A DNA stretch of 64,000 nt from Mycolicibacterium sp. S2-37. GTDB lineage: Bacteria > Actinomycetota > Actinomycetes > Mycobacteriales > Mycobacteriaceae. The stretch covers positions 1,426,001 to 1,490,000 of the forward strand of contig NZ_JAFEVR010000004.1 of NCBI RefSeq assembly GCF_017352375.1, given 5' to 3'. Position 1 is the first letter of the stretch. Each line of letters begins with the position of its first letter. Positions 55,189 to 62,875 of this stretch are shown in pieces. The translations under genes were made by a program, and so were the position numbers. A model generated the notes under the pieces. It was not told the DNA's origin and made no database searches. It saw only the letters and a list, made by a program, of their open reading frames with translations.

Positions 55189-55989
55189 TCAGCGACGGAA
55201 CCACACGCCGCCACGTTCTCGCACTTCGGCCGCGCTGGCCTCCAAGATCACGGTGACGCGCGCCGGCGACAGGGTCTCGCTACCGACCCCGGCGAGCAGA
55301 CTGGCCAGCGCCCAGCGCAGTGGAACCAGCCCCAAATCGTCGGCCGCCCCGATGGCCGCGTCGGCGATCGCGCGGCAGCCCGGCAGGTCGCCGACCGTGC
55401 ACAGGGCGGCCGCGAGCACCACGTCTGATTTCACCCGGTGCCTGGCGGAGCCGAATCGGGCGGCCGCCGCGACGGCGAGCTCGGCCTGCCGGACCGCCTC
55501 GGGACCGTCGCCGCGGGCCATCGCGAGTTCAGCCTGCACCCACCCCCACCGGACCGGCAGCCGCGCATCGGACGCGTCCTCGACGGCGTCGGCGGCCCGG
55601 TCGAGGAAGCGGCGGGACGCGGCGAATCTGCCGACGCCGAGCGCGTCGGCCGCGAGCCCGATGAGCGCGTCGGCGCGCGCGGCCGCACCGGCACCGCTCA
55701 CCGCGACCGCCTGTCCGTCCCAGCGGGCCGCGGCACGGTGTCCGCCGAGCTGCCGTAGGAACGAGGCGCGGGTGCTCAGCGCGAGCGATGTCAGCGACGG
55801 ATCGGCGCATCGGTGCAGAGCATCCAGATCGGCTGTGGCCACCGCATAGCGGCCCTGCCCGCCTGCGGCGACCGCCCGCAGCCACCGCTCCGATGGGGTC
55901 GTCGCTGCCGGGAGGGGCCAGCGCTGCGGTGTGGCACCGAATGCCGCGTCCGCGAGCACGCCCGGGCCGCGCGCTGGTGTCGTCGTCAT
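55189..55989 (-). CDS. TPR-like protein of unknown function (Rv3415c position)
   Basis: 266 residues from ATG 55989 (MTTTPARGPG); an upstream ATG at 56031 would add 14 residues. The body consists of repeated helix pairs of TPR/SEL type, for example YAVATADLDALHRCADPSLTSLALSTRASFLRQLGG and VRWGWVQAELAMARGDGPEAVRQAELAVAAAA. It lies 88 bp upstream of sigD on the same strand and is divergent from whiB3. It corresponds to Rv3415c by position and length. No catalytic motif is visible; a protein-interaction role is an inference. Confidence 0.85.
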   Translation of the reverse strand: MTTTPARGPGVLADAAFGATPQRWPLPAATTPSERWLRAVAAGGQGRYAVATADLDALHRCADPSLTSLALSTRASFLRQLGGHRAAARWDGQAVAVSGAGAAARADALIGLAADALGVGRFAASRRFLDRAADAVEDASDARLPVRWGWVQAELAMARGDGPEAVRQAELAVAAAARFGSARHRVKSDVVLAAALCTVGDLPGCRAIADAAIGAADDLGLVPLRWALASLLAGVGSETLSPARVTVILEASAAEVRERGGVWFRR

Positions 55990-56387
55990 GACACCGCGAC
56001 CGTACCAACGGTCTGACAACGGGTGTGGCAAACCCCATCGTCAATTTCTCCGGCGGGCATGGTTAACAGTTGGTGCTCCGGACGTTACGTCCGCGTTACG
56101 CCCGCGACGGTGCTCATCTGTGATGCGTTCACGTCAACTGCGCAAACGTCACCTGAGCGCCATCGCATACCACGTTTCGCGCCAACGGCAAGTCACAGGA
56201 ATGAACGTGACGTAAATTCTGGAGCTGCTGTTATGTGATTGAGCACATGATCGGCCTATTGACGGAAATTCTTTCGCCCTTCTACGTTGTGTGCACGAGT
56301 GGTCACCGGCGACTACAGCTCGGAACGCTATTACGCACACATGCTCTACCGCGTGGCCGAAATCGGCGCGTAGATAGGGGTTTTCCC
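55990..56387. other. 398-bp region upstream of whiB3, mostly non-coding
   Basis: No gene is supported. AT content rises between 56200 and 56300. It carries the probable whiB3 promoter at 56259-56288 and a TGTG-N6-CACA dyad at 56234-56247 that does not match the CRP spacing. A long 5' leader of about 90 nt is implied for whiB3. Confidence 0.55.
56259..56288 (+). promoter_or_regulatory. Probable whiB3 promoter
   Basis: TTGACG (56259-56264), 18-bp spacer and TACGTT (56283-56288) fit a SigA-type -35 and -10. Transcription would start near 56295, leaving a leader of about 93 nt before the ATG at 56388. Confidence 0.5.
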
Positions 56388-56678
56388 ATGCCACAGCCGC
56401 AGCAGTTGCCTGGCCCGAACGCCGACATCTGGGATTGGCAGATGTCGGGTCTTTGCCGGGGCGTCGACTCGGCGATGTTCTTCCATCCCGACGGGGAGCG
56501 TGGCAGAGCGCGTGCGCAACGGGAGATGCGCGCCAAGGAAATGTGCCGTCGCTGCCCCGTCATCGCCCAGTGCCGCTCACATGCGCTTGCCGTGGGCGAG
56601 CCCTACGGCATCTGGGGCGGATTGTCCGAAGCCGAGCGCGAATTGTTGCTCAAACGCGGAATCCGCCGCAGCGCCTGA
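56388..56678 (+). CDS. whiB3: WhiB3, iron-sulfur redox-sensing regulator
   Basis: 96 residues from ATG 56388 (MPQPQQLPGPNADIWDWQMSGLCRG). The four cluster-binding cysteines are in order: LCRG at 23, and EMCRRCPVIAQCRSH at about 53, 56 and 62. The GVW/GIWGGLSE turn and the basic tail KRGIRRSA follow. WhiB3 binds a [4Fe-4S] cluster, SigA and DNA and controls redox and lipid metabolism in mycobacteria. The sequence starts and ends like Rv3416. A weak AGGGG ribosome site precedes it and a terminator follows. Confidence 0.97.
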   Translation: MPQPQQLPGPNADIWDWQMSGLCRGVDSAMFFHPDGERGRARAQREMRAKEMCRRCPVIAQCRSHALAVGEPYGIWGGLSEAERELLLKRGIRRSA

Positions 56679-56692
56679 TTCGACTCGCACGG

Positions 56693-56729
56693 AAGGCCCC
56701 GCTCCAGCAAACGCCCGGAGCGGGGCCTT
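56693..56729 (+). terminator. Strong hairpin terminator of whiB3
   Basis: AAGGCCCCGCTCC and GGAGCGGGGCCTT form a perfect 13-bp stem with an 11-nt loop, 14 bp after the whiB3 stop. No U-tract follows, as is usual for mycobacterial intrinsic terminators; the stem may work bidirectionally. Confidence 0.8.
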
Positions 56730-57047
56730 CTGCATGTCGTGCTCGGTTCGGACCGTTATCGCGTGCCCGCAGCCAACCACTGGTCCAAGGTCGGCGACGG
56801 AGACGGACATCTCCGCCCCGGCGGCAGAAGTGTTGCCGGCAAGCTCCTCCCCCAGCGGGCCGGACCGGGAGGGGACCAGCTGGATGGTGCGGCTGAGGAC
56901 GTCGAAGGCCCCCCTGGTCCTGTCGACGAGGCCCGGGTCCCGGGGCGCGACGGGCAAGATCACCCGCGGCGCGATGCGTCCACGACACGCCCGTCGGCGA
57001 CCAGACGCTCCTGTTCGCTCCGACCCCAGGGATGCGCCGCAGGCGAT
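56730..57047. other. 318-bp stretch without a supported gene
   Basis: Several frames stay open on both strands but none has a convincing start, codon pattern or homologue I recognise. A minus-strand frame up to 56963 (AAGAEMSVSVADLGPVVGC...) runs back into whiB3 antisense and looks like a remnant at most. No promoter for the DAHP synthase is expected here since that gene is read from the other side. Confidence 0.5.
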
Positions 57048-58106
57048 TCAGCGGCCGCGGCCGGCGAGCTCCCGCAACACCGATTCCGTCATCGGCCAGT
57101 CCATGCATTTGTCGGTGACCGACTGTCCGTAGGTCAGTGGCCGAGCCTCCGCCGACTGGGCGCCGGCGATCAGGAAGCTCTCCAGCATCACGCCGCTCAC
57201 CGGGAGCCCGTCGCGGACCAGCTGCGCCACCTCAGCGGCCACCCGCGCCTGGCGTAGGTGGTCCTTGCCCGAGTTCGCGTGACTGCAGTCGATCACGACC
57301 CGGCCGGGCAGCCCCGCCGCATTCAGTTTGGCGGCCGTGTCGGACACCATGTCCGCGCCGTAGTTGGGCCCGTTCGTGCCGCCGCGCAGGATGACGTGGC
57401 AGTCGTCGTTACCCGCGGTGCTCACCAGGGCGCCGCGACCGAGGTCGTCCATGCCGAAGAAGACGTGCTGGGACGCGGCCGCCTTCACGCCGTCGATGGC
57501 GACCTGGATGTTGCCGTCGGTGCCGTTCTTGAAGCCGACGGGCATCGACAGACCCGATGCGAGCTGGCGATGCACCTGCGACTCGGTGGTGCGGGCACCG
57601 ATCGCGCCCCACGCCACGGCGTCGGCGATGTATTGCGGGCTGAGCGGTTCGAGGAACTCGCAGCCGACCGGCAGACCGATGTCGATGATGTCGAGCAGCA
57701 GTCGGCGCGCGACGCGCAGACCGCGTGACACGTCGAAGCTGCCGTCCATACCTGGGTCGTTGATCAGGCCTTTCCAGCCGATCGTCGTGCGCGGCTTCTC
57801 GAAGTAGACGCGCATGACGATCTCGAGCCGATCGCGCAGCCGGTCGGCCGCTTCGGCGAGGCGGCTGGCGTAGTCGACGGCGGCGACGGGATCGTGCACC
57901 GAACACGGCCCGACCACGACGAGCAACCGGTCGTCGCGGCCGGCGAGGATGTCGGCGATCCTGGTGCGGTCGCGCGCCACCCGCTCGGCGCGCCGGGCTC
58001 CCAGCGGAAACTCGGTGAGCACGGCGTGCGGGCTGGGGACCTCGCTGAAACCGCGGATCCTGCGGTCGGAGGTGGCAGGCGGGGTGGCTGTCTGCGCCTG
58101 GTTCAT
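57048..58106 (-). CDS. 3-deoxy-7-phosphoheptulonate (DAHP) synthase, class I
   Basis: 352 residues from ATG 58106. The class I type alpha signature is complete: VVVGPCSVHDP near 63, EKPRTTIGWKGLINDPGMDGSFD near 105, CEFLEPLSPQYIADAVAWGAIGARTTESQ near 155, GFKNGTDGNI near 190, and the C-terminal VIDCSHANSGKD and LESFL. The enzyme condenses PEP and erythrose-4-phosphate as the first shikimate step. It differs from the class II AroG of M. tuberculosis, so this is probably an additional feedback-regulated isoenzyme. Upstream lies a leader peptide gene and a terminator-like hairpin that suggest attenuation by aromatic amino acids. Confidence 0.95.
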   Translation of the reverse strand: MNQAQTATPPATSDRRIRGFSEVPSPHAVLTEFPLGARRAERVARDRTRIADILAGRDDRLLVVVGPCSVHDPVAAVDYASRLAEAADRLRDRLEIVMRVYFEKPRTTIGWKGLINDPGMDGSFDVSRGLRVARRLLLDIIDIGLPVGCEFLEPLSPQYIADAVAWGAIGARTTESQVHRQLASGLSMPVGFKNGTDGNIQVAIDGVKAAASQHVFFGMDDLGRGALVSTAGNDDCHVILRGGTNGPNYGADMVSDTAAKLNAAGLPGRVVIDCSHANSGKDHLRQARVAAEVAQLVRDGLPVSGVMLESFLIAGAQSAEARPLTYGQSVTDKCMDWPMTESVLRELAGRGR

Positions 58107-58157
58107 CTTCTTCAGTGCCTTTCCGTGTCGGGCACTGAGCGGATGTCCGGTGCCCTT

Positions 58158-58193
58158 GAATGACGAAAGGCAGCGACCGTGTGGTCACTGCCT
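58158..58193 (-). terminator. Attenuator-like hairpin before the DAHP synthase
   Basis: On the minus strand AGGCAGTGACC (58193 to 58183), a 4-nt loop ACAC and GGTCGCTGCCT (58178 to 58168) form an 11-bp stem with one G-U pair, followed by TTCGTCATT. It lies 20 nt behind the leader peptide stop and about 60 nt before the structural gene. A second hairpin, GGCTCCGGG (58247 to 58239) with CCCGGAGCC (58203 to 58195), sits one nucleotide upstream of it. Confidence 0.7.
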
Positions 58194-58213
58194 GGGCTCC
58201 GGGGGGTGCGTGT

Positions 58214-58288
58214 TTAGCGCTGCGCTCGATCGACTCCGCCCGGAGCCTCGATAAAGCGCCAATAGGCGACGCGCACACCGATGTTCAC
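58214..58288 (-). CDS. Leader peptide with adjacent Tyr, Trp and Phe codons
   Basis: 24 codons from GTG 58288 to TAA 58216-58214. The peptide reads MNIGVRVAYWRFIEAPGGVD and ends RAQR. Codons 9, 10 and 12 are TAT, TGG and TTT, that is Tyr, Trp and Phe, the three end products of the shikimate pathway the downstream gene opens. A TAGTCT -10 element ends 7 nt before the GTG, so the leader is probably translated from a leaderless mRNA. The stop precedes the terminator hairpin by 20 nt. This is the arrangement of ribosome-mediated attenuators. It is too short for usual gene finders. Confidence 0.75.
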   Translation of the reverse strand: MNIGVRVAYWRFIEAPGGVDRAQR

Positions 58289-58295
58289 GCGGCCG

Positions 58296-58301
58296 AGACT
58301 A
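58296..58301 (-). promoter_or_regulatory. -10 element of the leader transcript
   Basis: TAGTCT on the minus strand (58301 to 58296), preceded by GTG as an extended -10, is followed by 7 nt and the GTG of the leader peptide. The same hexamer and spacing serve the nitroreductase promoter at 16591-16596. Confidence 0.55.
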
Positions 58302-58320
58302 CACCACTGGTCGTGAGGCG

Positions 58321-59790
58321 CTAGATCGGCGCCACCCGGTGGGCCCACGGCACCGCCGACTCCAGTTGGGCAGCCAGCCGGATCAGCAGCGACTCGCCGG
58401 CCAGCGGCGCGACGAACTGGACGCCCAGGGGAAGTCCGTCAGCGGTCCAGTGCAGGGGCAGCGATATGGCCGGACGTCCCGTCAGATTCGCCAGCTGGGT
58501 GTAGGGCACCCAGCCGAGATTCTGATCCACCATGTCCTCGACGATCGAGGTGTGCCGCAGGAGACGGGCCGTTCGGGTCTTGATCAGCGTGTCGGCACCG
58601 CGTTGCAACAGCGGCGGGAGGTCGAATTCGCCGATCTTGGGTGGTGGGGTCGCCAACGTGGGTGTGAGCAGCAGATCGTAGGAGCCGAAGAACTCCGTCA
58701 GCCGGCGTACGTAGTCGTGGCGCCGTTGGACGGCGTCGACGTAGTCGACACCGCTGGTGGCCCTGCCGAGTGCGGCCATGATCAACGTGTCGCGTTCGAA
58801 GGAATCGTCGCGCGCTCCGGTGCGGCGTTTCGTGTCGGCGACTTCCCAGGCGATGGTGACGAACCAGGTGAGCAGGAAATCCTTTGCCAGCGCCGCGTCA
58901 TCGTAGGGCGCGTCCGGCAGTTCCTCGACGTGGTGTCCGAGGTCGGTCAGCGCGCGAACGGTCGCCTCGACCGCCGCGTACGCGTCGCGATGCGGTGTCG
59001 TGTTGATTGCCGACGGCACCCGAACCCCGATCCGCAGCCTGCCCGGGTCCTGGCCCACACACGAGGCGAACGACGACCCGGGCATCGCCGGCAGGTAGTC
59101 GCTGATCGGCTCACCACCGCTGATCACGTCGAGCATCGCCGCGGTGTCGCGCACCGTCCGCGACACCACCCCCTGCACCGCAGCGCCGTGCATGGATTCC
59201 CCGGAGGCCGGGCCCATGGGCGTGAGCCCGCGGCCGGGCTTGAGTCCGACGAGGCCGCAGCACGCCGCCGGGATCCGAATGGATCCGCCACCGTCGTTGG
59301 CTCCCGCGCAGGGGACGACTCCCGCGGCCACGGCTGCCGCCGATCCGCCCGACGACCCTCCCGGCGTCCGTTCGAGATCCCACGGATTGCGCGCGGGACC
59401 CCAGGCGACCGGTTCGGTGATGCCCTTCGCACCGAATTCCGGGCAGTTCGTCTTACCGAAGATCACCAGGCCCGCGTCGATCCAGCGCTGGACGACCGTC
59501 GCATGCTCGTCGACCGGCAGATTCCTCAACGCACGCGACCCTTGCGACGACGGCAGGCCGGCGTAATCCTGCGCGAGATCCTTGATCAGGAACGGGACGC
59601 CGGCGAAGGGTCCCGTCGACGCCCCGGTAGGTGAGGCGGGGACATCTCGCACGATGGCGTTGATTTGCCCGTTCACCGCGGCGGCCCGCTCCTGCGCGAG
59701 CGTCAGCAGTTCCGTCGCCGACACCTGTCCGGTAGCAACGAGTTCGGCCAGACCCGTGGCGTCATACGTGCGGTACTCGTCGAATCTCAC
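58321..59790 (-). CDS. Amidase (amidase signature family)
   Basis: 489 residues from GTG 59790 (MRFDEYRTYDATGLAEL). The amidase signature triad is visible: the lysine in VPFLIKDLAQDYAG near 80, the cis-serine in PGGSSGGSAAAVAAG near 160 and the nucleophilic serine in ANDGGGSIRIPAACCGLVGLKP near 180. The C-terminal PYTQLANLTGRPAISLPLHWTADGLPLGVQFVA is also typical. The family hydrolyses carboxylic amides; substrate unknown. It is 30 bp downstream of the DUF4349 gene and ends 33 bp upstream of the leader peptide start. Confidence 0.94.
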   Translation of the reverse strand: MRFDEYRTYDATGLAELVATGQVSATELLTLAQERAAAVNGQINAIVRDVPASPTGASTGPFAGVPFLIKDLAQDYAGLPSSQGSRALRNLPVDEHATVVQRWIDAGLVIFGKTNCPEFGAKGITEPVAWGPARNPWDLERTPGGSSGGSAAAVAAGVVPCAGANDGGGSIRIPAACCGLVGLKPGRGLTPMGPASGESMHGAAVQGVVSRTVRDTAAMLDVISGGEPISDYLPAMPGSSFASCVGQDPGRLRIGVRVPSAINTTPHRDAYAAVEATVRALTDLGHHVEELPDAPYDDAALAKDFLLTWFVTIAWEVADTKRRTGARDDSFERDTLIMAALGRATSGVDYVDAVQRRHDYVRRLTEFFGSYDLLLTPTLATPPPKIGEFDLPPLLQRGADTLIKTRTARLLRHTSIVEDMVDQNLGWVPYTQLANLTGRPAISLPLHWTADGLPLGVQFVAPLAGESLLIRLAAQLESAVPWAHRVAPI

Positions 59791-59819
59791 CGGTCGACGG
59801 TATCTGCGTAGCGCCGCTC

Positions 59820-60662
59820 TCAGGAGCGGCGGGCCCGCACGATCCGGACGACGCCGTAAGCGATACCGCCCGCGCCGGCCACCACCGCCAGCCACGGCAG
59901 CAGCAGGCCGAAGAGCAACACCAGGTTGCCGGCCACGGTGACCAATACGTCCCAGCCTCTTTCGACCGATCCGAAAAAGCCCCGATATTCCTTGGGCGCG
60001 GGCCCACCGATCGCGTCGGCGACGAAGGTCACGTCGATGGTGCTGTATTGGATCCGGTCGCCCAGTGCCTCGCGTTGCGCCCGGAGACTGTCGAGCTCGG
60101 CCTGCCGTTCGGACAGCGCATCCTCGGCGGCGATCAGCGCATCGGGGTCACGCGCGTCGCGCATGATCGCCAGCAGCCGGTCCACCGAGGTCCGCAGTGC
60201 CGTGATGCGGGCGTCGAGGTCGACGCGTTGGGCGGTGACATCCTCGGTGGTGATCTCGGCGCGTTCGACGGTGCCCAGCGCCTTGATCTTGCCCATGGCA
60301 TCGTCGAGACCTGCGGCAGGCACCCGCAGTGTCACGGTGCTGGTTGCCCGCCCGGTGCCCGATCCCGCGTCGTCGGTGCGGCTGTCCACCCGGCCCTGCG
60401 CGGTGTCGACGATGTCCGCGGCCTTGTCCGCAGCGTCGGCGGGGTCGGCCACCGTGACCGTCATCGCCGCGGTCTTGACCAGGTCACGTTGGGCCACCGG
60501 CGGCTGTTGCGGCGCATCCTGCGGCACCGGCGCGCCCGCGACCTCGGCGGTGCCGTCCTTCGAATTCGCGGGCCGCTCGGGCTCTCCCGAGCACGACGTC
60601 AGCAGCGCCACCGTGGCTGCGACCCCGCAGCCGAGCAGCACCGCGCGTGCGAGTCTGATCAT
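59820..60662 (-). CDS. DUF4349 lipoprotein with C-terminal transmembrane span
   Basis: 280 residues from ATG 60662 (MIRLARAVLLGCGVAAT). A lipobox LLTSC gives the acylated Cys at about residue 24, after a hydrophobic signal segment. The DUF4349 domain occupies ~55-225 with VKTAAMTVTVADPADAADKAADIV and TSTVTLRVPAAGLDDAMGKIKALG, and contains a coiled coil (about 140-195, ALRTSVDRLLAIM..EDALSERQAELDSLRAQREALGD). A transmembrane span NLVLLFGLLLPWLAVVAGAGGIAYGVV ends the protein. The function of the family is unknown. It lies between the amidase and the tautomerase gene on the same strand. Confidence 0.92.
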   Translation of the reverse strand: MIRLARAVLLGCGVAATVALLTSCSGEPERPANSKDGTAEVAGAPVPQDAPQQPPVAQRDLVKTAAMTVTVADPADAADKAADIVDTAQGRVDSRTDDAGSGTGRATSTVTLRVPAAGLDDAMGKIKALGTVERAEITTEDVTAQRVDLDARITALRTSVDRLLAIMRDARDPDALIAAEDALSERQAELDSLRAQREALGDRIQYSTIDVTFVADAIGGPAPKEYRGFFGSVERGWDVLVTVAGNLVLLFGLLLPWLAVVAGAGGIAYGVVRIVRARRS

Positions 60663-60713
60663 GGTGGTATCTAACCCCGGCAATGAGGTCACCGGGTCCA
60701 GGTTTGACAGGTG

Positions 60714-61145
60714 CTATGCGCCGTCCGGCCGGGTGCTGTTCGCGGCCGCCCACTGACGTTCGGCATCCGATCCGCCCGGTGGCGGGACCAGGCCGTTGAT
60801 CATCCACAGCTCTTCACTGGTCTCGTCGATATGGAACTCCCAGTGCATGCCGTCGTGCGGCGTCACGAACGGCTCGACAATCGATTTCACGAAACGTGCG
60901 ATGCGCCGACGATGCTCGCTGTCGGCGCTCCGACGCGCGATGTGATCGATGACGATTCGGACGCTGACGCGCGTGGGCTCGCCGCCGACATACATGTTCT
61001 GGGGCGTGACTTCGTTGAAGACGGCGACGACGTAGAACCGGGGCAGCCCAGCCGTCTCGTAGTAGTCGGTGATGCGGGAGGCGAGTTGTTGCTTGTCGGT
61101 CTCGGTGAAGACACCGGGCGTGTGGTGAATCGTCCACAGCGGCAT
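60714..61145 (-). CDS. Tautomerase-superfamily protein
   Basis: 143 residues; after removal of Met the N-terminal residue is Pro-1 (MPLWTIHHTPGVF), the catalytic base of tautomerases. It has two beta-alpha-beta units (about 1-60 and 62-125) as in the cis-CaaD-like group, but residue 28 is Tyr where cis-CaaD has His. The C-terminal LWMINGLVPPPGGSDAERQW segment fits the putative oxalocrotonate tautomerase family (PF14832-like). The enzyme may enolise a keto acid. It is 26 bp behind the SDR gene and probably co-transcribed. Confidence 0.85.
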   Translation of the reverse strand: MPLWTIHHTPGVFTETDKQQLASRITDYYETAGLPRFYVVAVFNEVTPQNMYVGGEPTRVSVRIVIDHIARRSADSEHRRRIARFVKSIVEPFVTPHDGMHWEFHIDETSEELWMINGLVPPPGGSDAERQWAAANSTRPDGA

Positions 61146-61171
61146 GTGAATCGGCTTCCTTCCTGCGGACG

Positions 61172-61873
61172 TCAGTGGGCCAGCTCGAAGATCAGGTCTT
61201 CGACCGGCCCGGACAACCGCTTCTTGACCTCGGCGGTGACGTCGTCGACGAGCACTTCGGAGGCTCCGGCTTCCAGCGCGTCGGCGATCTTCCTGGCGAC
61301 TTCGGCCGGTGAGATCTTCGGCAGAGCGATCCTCGCCACCATCTCGGTGTCGATGAATCCCACATGGACGCCGAGCACCTGGGTGCCCTGCGGCTTCAAT
61401 TCCGCACGAAGCGAGTTCGTCATCGACCAGATCGCCGCCTTGGACGCTCCGTAGGCGCCGCTGCCACCCAGCCAGGACAACACCGAGTGCACATTGACCA
61501 CTGCCCCACCTCCGTTGACCGCAAGGACGGGGGCGAAGGCACGGGTCACCCGCAGTGGGCCGAACACGTTGATGTCGAACGTCGTGGTGACGTCGTCGAG
61601 GCTGCCGGTCAGCAGTGAGCCGGGCAGCAGAATGCCCGCGTTGTTGATCACGATGTCGACGTCGGAGGCGACGTCGGCCAGGGCGGCCACCGATGCGTCA
61701 TCGCGCACCTCGAGCCGGTGACCGATCACGCGGTCGCGGGTGTCCGAATAGGCCTCACGGCCGGTGGAATACACCGTGCGGGCACCCCGGGAGAGCAGTT
61801 CGTCGACGAGTGCCGATCCGAGCCCTCTCCGGCCCCCGGTGACCAATGCCACCTTGCCGTTCACTGCGACCAT
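61172..61873 (-). CDS. Short-chain dehydrogenase/reductase
   Basis: 233 residues from ATG 61873. Motifs: KVALVTGGRRGLGSALVDELLSRG near the start, NNAGILLPG at ~80, Ser in VHSVLSWLGGSG and Tyr-Lys in GAYGASKAAIWSM at ~145. LPKISPAEVARKIADAL near the end is typical of cytoplasmic SDRs. It is divergent from an HxlR regulator across 97 bp that contains a perfect palindrome, so it is probably controlled by it. It precedes the tautomerase gene on the same strand. Confidence 0.93.
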   Translation of the reverse strand: MVAVNGKVALVTGGRRGLGSALVDELLSRGARTVYSTGREAYSDTRDRVIGHRLEVRDDASVAALADVASDVDIVINNAGILLPGSLLTGSLDDVTTTFDINVFGPLRVTRAFAPVLAVNGGGAVVNVHSVLSWLGGSGAYGASKAAIWSMTNSLRAELKPQGTQVLGVHVGFIDTEMVARIALPKISPAEVARKIADALEAGASEVLVDDVTAEVKKRLSGPVEDLIFELAH

Positions 61874-61896
61874 CGCTCCATCTCCTCACCCTGAAT

Positions 61897-61951
61897 AACG
61901 ATTTCGTTAGTCAGATGTAATCACGGGTACCTGAGTAATGCAAGCGTTAGT
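61897..61951. promoter_or_regulatory. Operator-like repeats between SDR and HxlR regulator
   Basis: AACGA-TT-TCGTT (61897-61908) is a perfect palindrome. The heptamer CGTTAGT occurs twice in the same direction, at 61905-61911 and 61945-61951, exactly 40 bp apart (about four helical turns). Both lie in the divergent region and are candidates for the HxlR binding site. Confidence 0.55.
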
Positions 61952-61970
61952 TACACTGAGCATCGTGACG

Positions 61971-62453
61971 ATGACTTTCGAACGGCGTCTGCGCGACCGC
62001 GATACCTGGACGATCGGCGACGGCTGCTCGGCCGCGAAAGCTCTCGAACTGTTGAGCACCAAGACGGTCTTCCTGGTCATTCGCGAGTTCTTCTACGGCA
62101 CAACACGGTTCGAGGATTTCGTGAACAGGATCGGCACGTCGGCGCCAGCGGTGTCCCGGGCGCTGAAACAACTGGAGGCGGCGGGCGTCGTCAGCCGATC
62201 GCCCTATCGTGAGCCGGGTCGCCGTATCCGCGACGAGTACCGGCTCACTGAAGCCGGCGAGGATCTCCTGCCGGTGTTCCTGTCGCTGATCCAGTGGGGG
62301 GACGCCCATCTGCAGGACGGTCAGCCCCCGCTGTCGTTCTTCGACTCGCAGGGCCGCAGGCTCGTCGTACAGGTCTCGGCCGACACCGGGCAGGGCTCGG
62401 TCCGCTCCAGTGATATCGAGATCCGCTACAACCGTCGCTCAACACGCGACTGA
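61971..62453 (+). CDS. HxlR-type winged-helix regulator
   Basis: 160 residues from ATG 61971 (MTFERRLRDRDTWTIGDGCSAAKALELL); an upstream ATG at 61938 would include the second CGTTAGT repeat. HxlR features are the N-terminal Cys-bearing helix, LSTKTVFLVIREFFYGTTRFEDFVNRIGTSAPAVSRALKQLEAAGVVSRSPYREPGRRIRDEYRLTEAGEDLLPV. The C-terminal tail is unusually long and carries no known motif. It is divergent from the SDR-tautomerase unit and is the probable regulator. Confidence 0.92.
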   Translation: MTFERRLRDRDTWTIGDGCSAAKALELLSTKTVFLVIREFFYGTTRFEDFVNRIGTSAPAVSRALKQLEAAGVVSRSPYREPGRRIRDEYRLTEAGEDLLPVFLSLIQWGDAHLQDGQPPLSFFDSQGRRLVVQVSADTGQGSVRSSDIEIRYNRRSTRD

Positions 62454-62463
62454 GATCAGCGGT

Positions 62464-62832
62464 TCAGGGCACCCGGGTCCACGGTTGACAGTTGCGGGTC
62501 TCGAACGCCTTCACCGACGCATTGACGTTGGCGAACATCGGACCGATGGACATGTTCGTCGCGACCACGTTGTCCTTGTTCGTGTCCGGGGTGCTGTAGG
62601 TGAACCACACGCACATCGAGTCCTGCGTCGGCACGTCGTTGATCCATATCCCGAAAGTCGACGCCGTCCCGCCGGTGTTGTAGAGACCCGGCGCGATATC
62701 CGGCCCGACGAGGAAGAAACCGTTGCCGGGGATCGGATTCAGCGGCTCGGCACCGGCCGGAACCGCGAACGCGATCGCGGCCGCGGTGGCACAGAGCCCG
62801 GCCACGGCGCACTGCAGATGAGTCTCGGCCAT
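62464..62832 (-). CDS. Small secreted protein of unknown function
   Basis: 122 residues from ATG 62832. A signal peptide (VAGLCATAAAIAFAVPAGAEP) is cleaved near residue 28. The mature part contains GPDIAPGLYNTGG, two cysteines (SMCVWF and RNCQPW) that could form a disulphide, and ends TRVP. It has the layout of small mycobacterial secreted proteins of the DUF732/PDZ-like kinds, but I do not recognise the family. It is convergent with the HxlR gene and 43 bp behind thrE on the same strand. Confidence 0.82.
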   Translation of the reverse strand: MAETHLQCAVAGLCATAAAIAFAVPAGAEPLNPIPGNGFFLVGPDIAPGLYNTGGTASTFGIWINDVPTQDSMCVWFTYSTPDTNKDNVVATNMSIGPMFANVNASVKAFETRNCQPWTRVP

Positions 62833-62875
62833 GTCTTCGCAGCGTATGCCGTCGGGATGGCTTTCACCCGAAGTT

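Noticed and set aside
56234-56247. CRP-like site TGTGATTGAGCACA upstream of whiB3
   Set aside because: Arms are separated by 6 nt instead of the 8 nt in TGTGA-N6-TCACA, so the CRP consensus is not met.
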